Notes under the pieces: model-generated | What the model was told of the DNA's origin: nothing | Seen by the model: only the letters and a program-made list of their open reading frames with translations | Database searches by the model: none | Position numbers and translations under genes: made by a program | Assembly: GCF_029240175.1 (NCBI RefSeq) | Contig: NZ_JARBTM010000001.1 | Span: 124,001-188,000 of the forward strand | DNA from: Anaerosolibacter sp. | GTDB taxonomy: Bacteria > Bacillota > Clostridia > Peptostreptococcales > Thermotaleaceae | Reading direction: 5' to 3' | DNA: 64,000 nt | Shown here: positions 17,396 to 23,420 of the stretch, piece by piece | Layout: each line of letters begins with the position of its first letter | Numbering within the stretch: position 1 is the first letter of the stretch

Positions 17396-18166
17396 CTATA
17401 GCTGTATCTTCAATAACCTAGTCTGGCTGAATAAGCCTGCCTTTTCTAAGGTTTTCTTAGAATGATGATTATAGTACCAGCAGCCTGCAATTGGTGTGAT
17501 TCCTTCTTCATAGCATAATTCCTTTAATGCAATAATCATATTGGTACCGATACCCTGCTGTCTACCTTCCGCTATTGTAAACATACCTATGCTGGCGACT
17601 TGATCATAGAGCTTACTTTTTTCAATGATACCAAAGGCTGCTACTTTTCCTTCTATTTCTCCAATATACAACTCTCTATTCTTTATATGTCGGTCCACAT
17701 CATCGAAGAAATCTCCTGACTTTTCTCTGATAAATTCTATGTCCCTTTCTGTTGCTTGTTTACAGACGAAATTAGGTATCTTTATATGCTTAACGTCCCT
17801 TTTTGAATCTTTAAAAAAGTATGCTTGTATGTCGATTTTCCTTGCATACTCTAACCCATGGGATAAAAAGAATTCGTCACTGGTTGGAACATATGCATGC
17901 TGGATTTCCTCACTTTTTCTGATCTTGTGGAAAACCTCTTGCCCATGCTGTCGGTAATCTTTGTCTAGATAAAACTGTGTCAGTAAACCTTTATTAAATA
18001 TTGAGAAATAGCCAATACCCTCTGTATCCTTCATGACTCGATAGTGTTGGGCATTCACAATGTGGCTTTCTAAATATGAATCAAAACAACTTACAAATCC
18101 CATAATGTTTTCTAGTAACATAGGCTGAATTTCTGATAATTCAACTGCCTTTATCTTGATATCCAT
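17396..18166 (-). CDS. GNAT-family N-acetyltransferase (partner of MccF-like gene)
   Basis: A 256-residue protein with an N-terminal domain of about 130 residues and a C-terminal GNAT domain whose acetyl-CoA loop is seen in IGMFTIAEGRQQGIGTNMI, followed by GCWYYNHHSKKTLEKAGLF. The two-part layout suggests a tandem GNAT protein with a degenerate first copy. The substrate is unknown. An upstream TTG frame start (18190) lies in the ribosome site, whereas GGGGGAG is 9 nt before ATG 18166. It forms a two-gene unit with the MccF-like peptidase. In microcin C systems an acetyltransferase domain (MccE) and MccF are alternative detoxifying enzymes, which makes the pairing suggestive. Confidence 0.78.
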   Translation of the reverse strand: MDIKIKAVELSEIQPMLLENIMGFVSCFDSYLESHIVNAQHYRVMKDTEGIGYFSIFNKGLLTQFYLDKDYRQHGQEVFHKIRKSEEIQHAYVPTSDEFFLSHGLEYARKIDIQAYFFKDSKRDVKHIKIPNFVCKQATERDIEFIREKSGDFFDDVDRHIKNRELYIGEIEGKVAAFGIIEKSKLYDQVASIGMFTIAEGRQQGIGTNMIIALKELCYEEGITPIAGCWYYNHHSKKTLEKAGLFSQTRLLKIQL

Positions 18167-18248
18167 GGTTCTCTTCTCCCCCTTTTCCAATCTTTAATAC
18201 GTATATGCCCTATCGAATTCTCTCAATAATTTATTCTTTACCAGCAAA

Positions 18249-19841
18249 TCACCTTGCTGATACATAGCCTGTTTTCTCAATAAGGTTCTGCCCCTCATCG
18301 GACAAGACCCATTCCAAAAACTTGCTCACATTTTCATTGGTATTTGATTTCAGCGTTACAGCATATACTGGAACGGTAAATGGATATTCCTTATTTCGAA
18401 CGGTTTCAGGCGTTGGCTTCACCCCATTAACAGAAATATATTTGATCTGGTTGTTTTTGATCATGGAGGAAGAATAGTACATAAAGGAATATCCAATGGC
18501 GTTTTTGGCATTTTTATAGTTGGATACTTGGCTAATGATCTCTCCCATCCCTCCAGCATAGGTTTCCTTGGTGGGCTCCAACATTGTTCTATCCTTCATT
18601 ACTTTATTCTCCATAACAGTCTGACTGCCTGAATTCTCAGGCCGCTGATAAGGTAATATCTTCTTATTTGCTCCCCCAACATCTCTCCAGTTGGTGATCT
18701 TTCCAGCATAAATATCCTGTATTTCCTGGATGCTGAGATTCTCTACGGGATTTTTTATATTTGTGAAGAATACAAAAGCTTCATATCCGATGGGTGTCAA
18801 TACAAATTCATCACCCTTTTCTTTGCTCATCTCAACCTGGGCCTTTGATGGCTCTGCAACAAAGATTATATCGGTTTGCCCGTTAATCAATCGCTCATAG
18901 GCACCATTGGTCTTTGAGCACTGGACAATGTTGAAGGGATACTGCTTACTTTCCACGAAAGCCATATACACATCCTTCTCATGGCTGTCTTTATTTGCTT
19001 CATAGTATTCACCTAGCCCCTTATATACGGATTCCACAAATGCTCCATACACGGGATAGGCTGCGGTCGCCCCGTCGAGCCGGGGCATTTCTTCGAGTTC
19101 TTCAAATTGAAGGGACGCTTCACCATCTAACCTAGCCAATCCATTGTTCTCCTTAAAGGGAGCAATCTTAATTAGGTCAAATTCCGTCAAATCATTTCCC
19201 ACCGTTACCTCTCCATAACGTAATTCAAGGAAGCCATTTCCGATAATCTCTCTGTTACTGGCACCTAGGAAGATCACCACAAGAATGCTTACACCAGCAA
19301 GGATAATTTTTAATTTTTTCCCCATTTCGTTTTTTATGGATGCTTTTGTTGCCCTTTCATTGAGAAGGAGTCCCCCAACAAAACCTAGATATCCAGATAG
19401 CTCTGCCACTGGCATAACAAAGTGCAGGCCCATAAAGGCAATGATAAAATCAAAGATAATAAAAAATGGATTTTTGAATGCATAGATGCCCCACCACTGG
19501 GAGTTATAGTTTCCTTTGGAAAGGGTCACCGCCAGTACTGCAAAGATCAATGCGTACAGGATAGGAAATAAGGGTGTTAAATACCTGACCTTTGGAGATT
19601 CGGGTTTCTCTTTAGATCTTTTTGAGAAAACATACCCGACTGTGCCACCGACGACAAAAGGACCAAAAAAAGCCGCTAAAATGGCAATAAGCCTGAAAGT
19701 ACTTTTGCCGAGCTGTGCTAGACCCGGAAATTGACCCGCGATACTTAGCATGGCAATAAACAGGGGTGTGAGTATGACAGGAATCATAATCATCTGGGCA
19801 GCCAAAGAAGAAACGATATAGCTTCTATTTGATTTCATCAT
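18249..19841 (-). CDS. Membrane-anchored PstS-like phosphate-binding protein
   Basis: A 530-residue protein with an N-terminal membrane part of about 210 residues (four to six hydrophobic helices, including IVSSLAAQMIMIPVILTPLF and the last near KIILAGVSILVVIFLGA) and an extracytoplasmic C-terminal PstS-type solute-binding domain (about 245-530). The binding domain shows RLDGATAAYPVYGAFVE, TDIIFVAEPSK, IQDIYAGKITNWRDVGG and RPENSGSQT, all typical of periplasmic phosphate-binding proteins. No pstCAB genes are near. A sensory or scavenging role rather than classic ABC transport is inferred. GGAAAG lies just before the ATG pair at 19841. Confidence 0.78.
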   Translation of the reverse strand: MMKSNRSYIVSSLAAQMIMIPVILTPLFIAMLSIAGQFPGLAQLGKSTFRLIAILAAFFGPFVVGGTVGYVFSKRSKEKPESPKVRYLTPLFPILYALIFAVLAVTLSKGNYNSQWWGIYAFKNPFFIIFDFIIAFMGLHFVMPVAELSGYLGFVGGLLLNERATKASIKNEMGKKLKIILAGVSILVVIFLGASNREIIGNGFLELRYGEVTVGNDLTEFDLIKIAPFKENNGLARLDGEASLQFEELEEMPRLDGATAAYPVYGAFVESVYKGLGEYYEANKDSHEKDVYMAFVESKQYPFNIVQCSKTNGAYERLINGQTDIIFVAEPSKAQVEMSKEKGDEFVLTPIGYEAFVFFTNIKNPVENLSIQEIQDIYAGKITNWRDVGGANKKILPYQRPENSGSQTVMENKVMKDRTMLEPTKETYAGGMGEIISQVSNYKNAKNAIGYSFMYYSSSMIKNNQIKYISVNGVKPTPETVRNKEYPFTVPVYAVTLKSNTNENVSKFLEWVLSDEGQNLIEKTGYVSAR

Positions 19842-19936
19842 AATCTTTCCTTTCTTATCTTATAATTCTTACATATTAGACAAATCAATAGAAAATACCT
19901 TCATAATTTCTAAAAAAAGGAAATAAAAGCAAACCC

Positions 19937-19965
19937 TTGAAAGTTTTTTATAGATATGATATCAT
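19937..19965 (+). promoter_or_regulatory. Promoter of the his leader / hisS transcript
   Basis: TTGAAA (19937-19942), 17-bp spacer, TATCAT (19960-19965). Transcription would start near 19972, just before the leader ribosome site AAGGAG at 19978-19983. Confidence 0.7.
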
Positions 19966-19991
19966 TCTTAATAATTTAAGGAGTGAAGGCA

Positions 19992-20042
19992 ATGAATCAG
20001 TCAAAACTAATCAATCTGTTTATCCATCATCATCACAGCTAA
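19992..20042 (+). CDS. Histidine leader peptide (16 residues, four His in a row)
   Basis: The ORF reads MNQSKLINLFIHHHHS followed by TAA. AAGGAG lies 8 nt before the ATG, a near-ideal ribosome site. Codons 12-15 are CAT CAT CAT CAC (20025-20036). A run of four histidines in sixteen residues, positioned between a consensus promoter and an intrinsic terminator in front of hisS, is the signature of ribosome-mediated transcription attenuation. The ribosome stalls here when charged tRNA-His is scarce. The His codons also pair with 20107-20117 in the RNA, so ribosome occupancy changes the downstream fold. The peptide probably has no other function. Confidence 0.85.
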   Translation: MNQSKLINLFIHHHHS

Positions 20043-20176
20043 GGCTTGTTTTATGGAAAAGAGCTTTCCATAGATACAGGCCTATAGGTATTTGTAGGTA
20101 TTGTATCTGTGGTGATGGGACTCGATGATTTCGTATATATACACCCATGCAGATACAATGACTGTATGGGTTTTTT
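20028..20176 (+). promoter_or_regulatory. hisS transcription attenuator (alternative RNA structures plus terminator)
   Basis: Competing pairings can be read directly. (1) His-codon segment 20028-20038 with 20107-20117, 11 bp including one G-U. (2) Hairpin 20052-20059 with 20065-20072, 8 bp. (3) 20068-20078 with 20102-20112, 11 bp. (4) Antiterminator 20100-20109 with 20150-20159, 10 bp perfect. (5) Terminator 20143-20152 with 20162-20171, 10 bp with one G-U, then six U. Pairing 4 removes the 5' arm of the terminator, and pairings 1 and 3 remove the 5' strand of the antiterminator. A ribosome stalled on the His codons blocks pairing 1, favouring readthrough. The mechanism is inference from complementarity. 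Confidence 0.8.
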
Positions 20177-20200
20177 ATTTGAAAAAAGGAGTGATATGTT

Positions 20201-21415
20201 ATGAAGTTTAGTGCAAAACCAGTAAAAGGAACCTTTGATGTTTTACCCGGGGATATGGAGCTTCGCAATTGGGTTCGAAACGTAATTAGCAATGCTTACC
20301 TTTCCAGGGGATATACCCAGATTGAAACCCCTTGTATTGAAAACTTAGATCTATTGACCAACAGTGAAGGGGGAGAAAACCTCAGTCTTTTGTTTAAGAT
20401 TCTTAAACGGGGCGAAAAGTTAGACTTCCAGGAGCTATCCGAAAATTCCCTATGCGATTTAGGCCTAAGATTTGATCTCACTTTGCCTTTAAGCAGATTC
20501 TATGCCAATAATCGAAATGAACTGCCTATGCCCTTTAAAGCTTTTCAAACCGGCTATGTTTGGAGGGCTGAAAGACCACAAAAAGGCAGGTTCCGTCAGT
20601 TTACCCAATGTGACATAGACATCATCGGTGACAAGACCATCTATGCAGAAATTGACTTAATGCTGACTGTACCAAAAGCATTGTATGATCTAGGATTTAA
20701 AAACTTTACCATAAAGATCAATGATAGACGTCTGTTGAAGCAGTTGGTATTGGCTGCTGGATTTGAAGAGAGCCAATTTGATACCGTTTGCATCACCTTA
20801 GATAAAACAGACAAAATAGGCACCGAAGGCGTCATCAACGATTTACAATCCAAAGGCTTTGAAAATGATAAGATTCAACAATTGCTCACCAGCTTAGAAA
20901 CTGATTTGGGAAGCTTTGATAGCTCTTATGCCCAAGATTTGAAAAAGATTATAGATACTACCGGAAAGTATTATTCCATTATATTTGACCCTACCTTGGT
21001 AAGGGGCATGGGCTATTACACAGGGCCTATCTTCGAAATTGTCAGTGATGAATTTAAAGGCTCCATCGCTGGGGGGGGAAGGTATGACAATTTGCTGAGT
21101 AAGTTTCAAAACGAATCCATCCCTGCCGTTGGCTTCTCCATAGGATTTGAACGAATCATTGGGATATTAAAGGAAAGGGGCTTTACGATACCTAACCAAA
21201 AAAGAAAGATTGCCCTTGTCGTTCTGGATGAAATGTTTGCCGAAAAGGCCATTGACCTTTCAGAAAGCTTAATTTGCCAAGGAAATATTGTTGTGATTCA
21301 TTATTTGAATAAGAAAAAATTAGGGAAGAAGATGGATGTTTTAGAGAAGGATGGCTACGAAATCATTCAAATCGTCGATGCGGAAACTACAGAAGATAGC
21401 TTTAGAAAACAATAA
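20201..21415 (+). CDS. hisS: Histidyl-tRNA synthetase (class II)
   Basis: This enzyme charges tRNA-His with histidine using ATP. The 404-residue protein has KPVKGTFDVLPGDM at the start, class II motif 2 in WRAERPQKGRFRQFTQCDID (about 122-141), the histidine-specific loop LVRGMGYYTGPIFE (about 266-279), GGGRYD, and motif 3 in VGFSIGFERI (about 310-319). These retain catalytic arginines, so I call HisS rather than the regulatory paralogue HisZ. The C-terminal anticodon domain (from about 335) is short, roughly 70 residues. AAAGGAG precedes ATG 20201. Expression is predicted to be controlled by the His leader attenuator directly upstream. It may be a second HisS copy. Confidence 0.82.
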   Translation: MKFSAKPVKGTFDVLPGDMELRNWVRNVISNAYLSRGYTQIETPCIENLDLLTNSEGGENLSLLFKILKRGEKLDFQELSENSLCDLGLRFDLTLPLSRFYANNRNELPMPFKAFQTGYVWRAERPQKGRFRQFTQCDIDIIGDKTIYAEIDLMLTVPKALYDLGFKNFTIKINDRRLLKQLVLAAGFEESQFDTVCITLDKTDKIGTEGVINDLQSKGFENDKIQQLLTSLETDLGSFDSSYAQDLKKIIDTTGKYYSIIFDPTLVRGMGYYTGPIFEIVSDEFKGSIAGGGRYDNLLSKFQNESIPAVGFSIGFERIIGILKERGFTIPNQKRKIALVVLDEMFAEKAIDLSESLICQGNIVVIHYLNKKKLGKKMDVLEKDGYEIIQIVDAETTEDSFRKQ

Positions 21416-21418
21416 AGT

Positions 21419-21463
21419 TAAAAGGATTATATGTCGTTTATACTGGACATATAATCCTTTTTC
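21419..21463 (+). terminator. Intrinsic terminator of hisS
   Basis: A 15-bp perfect stem (21421-21435 with 21446-21460) is followed by a short T-run. Confidence 0.8.
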
Positions 21464-21507
21464 AATGGCATTAAGTATTACGATTATTACCAAAACTTTT
21501 CTTCGGC

Positions 21508-21602
21508 TGTCATTCTGAGCGGTAGCGAAGAATCTTGGTTTAGCAGGTCTACCTTTAGGGTCTTAGATCCTTCGGCTCCGTTTCACTTCGCTCAGGATGA
21601 CA
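21508..21602. repeat. Inverted repeat of the TGTCATTCTGAGCG...CGCTCAGGATGACA type
   Basis: The ends TGTCATTCTGAGC (21508-21520) and GCTCAGGATGACA form an imperfect inverted repeat, continued inward by CGAAGAATCT against AGATCCTTCG. The pattern resembles a widely dispersed intergenic repeat of bacterial genomes. No ORF inside. Copy number in this genome cannot be seen. Confidence 0.7.
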
Positions 21603-21650
21603 AATTATGTTTTTAGTTAACGCTTATGCGTCTGCTCCTACGAAAATTTC

Positions 21651-22214
21651 TTATATTTTTCTTTCTTCGCACCGCTCCTTCAATACCATTCCAAAGTCTT
21701 CTCGAATTTTTCCTCCATTATTCTTCGCACATTTTCCGCAGTATATGGGCCGCTGTATTCTTCGGGTGCTCTTATAGATGCTTCCACATTGCTTACACCC
21801 ATAGGTATATTGATACATATCCTCGTTAAATTTTGCCATCATACAGTAGCTGTTAAAAACATGCTCCAGGGTTTTTCTAAAAATCTCCCCATGTCCATGT
21901 TTCATTTTCCCCCGTTTGTAGAGATAATAATGGGTCAGCTCATGCTTTAAAATTTCGATCAATTCCTGTCTTCCAAATTTATCTACATAGGCTTTGTTCA
22001 CATGGATCATGGCCAAATCGAACTTCGGTTGATACCGAATATTTGCGCCGGACGTTTTCAATCGATTCGACCAGGTTACTTCTCCAATATATTCTCCCTG
22101 TGCATAATAGCTATAGATTTTTTTTGTTATCCACAGCAAATCTCGCTCATGGATCTCTTCGATTTCTAAAACCTCTTGCAGCAATGCCTCTGTAAAAAGA
22201 TCCCTTTGCTCCAA
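21651..22214 (-). CDS. SprT-like zinc metalloprotease
   Basis: A 187-residue SprT-family protein with the metalloprotease signature LKHELTHYYLY (HELTH, residues 91-95), a further zinc-binding region GHGEIFR, and a C-terminal zinc ribbon with CKQC (about 140) and CGKC (about 160). Bacterial SprT-like proteins are poorly characterised, and eukaryotic Spartan relatives digest DNA-protein cross-links. The start is TTG at 22214 with AAGGAG nine nt upstream. The gene is divergent from the small basic ORF at 22318. A protease role is inferred from the motif only. Confidence 0.82.
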   Translation of the reverse strand: MEQRDLFTEALLQEVLEIEEIHERDLLWITKKIYSYYAQGEYIGEVTWSNRLKTSGANIRYQPKFDLAMIHVNKAYVDKFGRQELIEILKHELTHYYLYKRGKMKHGHGEIFRKTLEHVFNSYCMMAKFNEDMYQYTYGCKQCGSIYKSTRRIQRPIYCGKCAKNNGGKIREDFGMVLKERCEERKI

Positions 22215-22317
22215 TGTTGCTCTCTCCTTATGTTGTGAATGTTTCTGTTTCCCTTGTGCATAATAATAGTATCACATTCTGAAAAGAATTGTTGAATACT
22301 TTTTAAGGAGGATGGCT

Positions 22318-22482
22318 ATGACAAGAAAAACGAAAAAAGGGATTGTCGGCAAAAAAATACCAACCCTTCATAATCGTGAAGACGTCGGCGTGGGCATGAG
22401 CTTTACCCATGAGCATGTATCCGATGGGGATGCCATTGAAAACCGTGTAGAGAAAAAGAAAAAAGAACAAGGCTTAGAATAA
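22318..22482 (+). CDS. Small basic protein of unknown function (54 residues)
   Basis: A short ORF starting MTRKTKKGIVGKK and ending EKKKKEQGLE, preceded by AAGGAGG six nt before ATG 22318. It is lysine-rich at both ends with a central neutral stretch (VGVGMSFTHEHVSDGDAIE). The strong ribosome site and the palindrome after the stop support real expression. I do not recognise a family. It is divergent from the SprT-like gene. Confidence 0.6.
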   Translation: MTRKTKKGIVGKKIPTLHNREDVGVGMSFTHEHVSDGDAIENRVEKKKKEQGLE

Positions 22483-22500
22483 AAAATACAAAAAAAAATT

Positions 22501-22520
22501 TGGGCACGATATCGTGCCCA
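22501..22520. terminator. Perfect 20-bp palindrome between convergent genes
   Basis: TGGGCACGAT followed by its exact reverse complement, flanked by an A-run on the left and TTTCC on the right. It is a likely bidirectional terminator for the 54-residue ORF and the nuclease gene. 22521-22640 holds nothing else. Confidence 0.65.
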
Positions 22521-22640
22521 TTTCCATAGCAGTTTTCCGAACTTGAAAGAAAGGAGTAATTTCTTTCATACTCTATTAATTCTATTCATTTTTAAAAATT
22601 CCTTCTGACTTTTCTAAAAATTAAAATAAATCATTCTACT

Positions 22641-23420
22641 TCATTCGCCATCCTCTTCCTGTTGATATGAAATCATGTCATAATTTCCAGGTTCTTTGTG
22701 ACATATGCCATGATATTCACAGTATTTACAGACTTTCCTATCGGTTTGCTCTTTGTCAAAGGCATCAAAGTCAAATCCCTTTATCTCTCCAATCAGGTTC
22801 TCTAGAAATCTTTTGTCCTGCTCATATAATGCATCTGAGTATCTAATCTTAATGGCTTCCCCGGGATGATTGGGCTGCCAATAGATCATGCTCACATGTT
22901 GGGGTTGAATGGCTCCTCCAATTACTGCAGCCCCGGCTTCCACCATCAAAAACCGATACAAAATAGTTTGAAAGCTCCCCTGCACCTTGGAAGGAGAAAG
23001 AAGCTTCTCTTCGGTCTTCCAATCATAAATCGTAATGTTTCTCTCCTGATCTACTCGAATGAGGTCATACTTTCCTTGAAGCTTCAATTCCCCTTTGTTT
23101 AGTCTCAGCTCAAATTCAGGAAAATATTGATTGTCTGGGATCACTGGTGCAAACTGCTTTAGTGCCGCGATCCATTGATGCAGCATCTTCTCCTGAGGTA
23201 TATTCTCAATGCCCGTAGGAATACCTAAAAAATAGCGTTCTGCCAAGAGATGAAAGCGCCTGCCCTGCTCCTGCCCCCGGAGCACATCGGGATTCGCCAA
23301 CCGATTTAATTTCCAAGTAAGCCCCTCAAAATATCTTCTTTGAAATCGCAGTGGACAGCTTTGGAACAGCTGGAGTCCATATTGACTAAAATAAAGGTGT
23401 TCAAATCTAGTTTCCTTCAT
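22641..23420 (-). CDS. PD-(D/E)XK nuclease with Fe-S cysteines (AddB C-terminus/Cas4-like)
   Basis: A 259-residue stand-alone nuclease. The PD-(D/E)XK core is seen as GKYDLI (Asp119) and IYDWKT (Asp133, Lys135). One N-terminal Cys (SCPLRF, Cys22) plus the C-terminal group CKYCEYHGIC (Cys231, 234, 240) reproduce the four-cysteine iron-sulfur clasp of AddB and Cas4. The frame can open with TTG at 23438, but GAGGAG is about 10 nt before ATG 23420. It overlaps the end of the upstream helicase gene by 14 nt, so the two are coupled. Predicted role: nuclease subunit of a helicase complex processing DNA ends. Confidence 0.8.
   Translation of the reverse strand: MKETRFEHLYFSQYGLQLFQSCPLRFQRRYFEGLTWKLNRLANPDVLRGQEQGRRFHLLAERYFLGIPTGIENIPQEKMLHQWIAALKQFAPVIPDNQYFPEFELRLNKGELKLQGKYDLIRVDQERNITIYDWKTEEKLLSPSKVQGSFQTILYRFLMVEAGAAVIGGAIQPQHVSMIYWQPNHPGEAIKIRYSDALYEQDKRFLENLIGEIKGFDFDAFDKEQTDRKVCKYCEYHGICHKEPGNYDMISYQQEEDGE

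Noticed and set aside
19970-20200. T-box riboswitch upstream of hisS
   Set aside because: The expected T-box core and specifier-loop pattern are absent; the His-codon ORF and competing hairpins explain the region better.
20201-21415. HisZ (regulatory subunit of ATP phosphoribosyltransferase) instead of HisS
   Set aside because: Catalytic motif 2 arginines, the LVRGMGYY loop and GGGRYD are retained, and no hisG or other his biosynthesis gene is adjacent.
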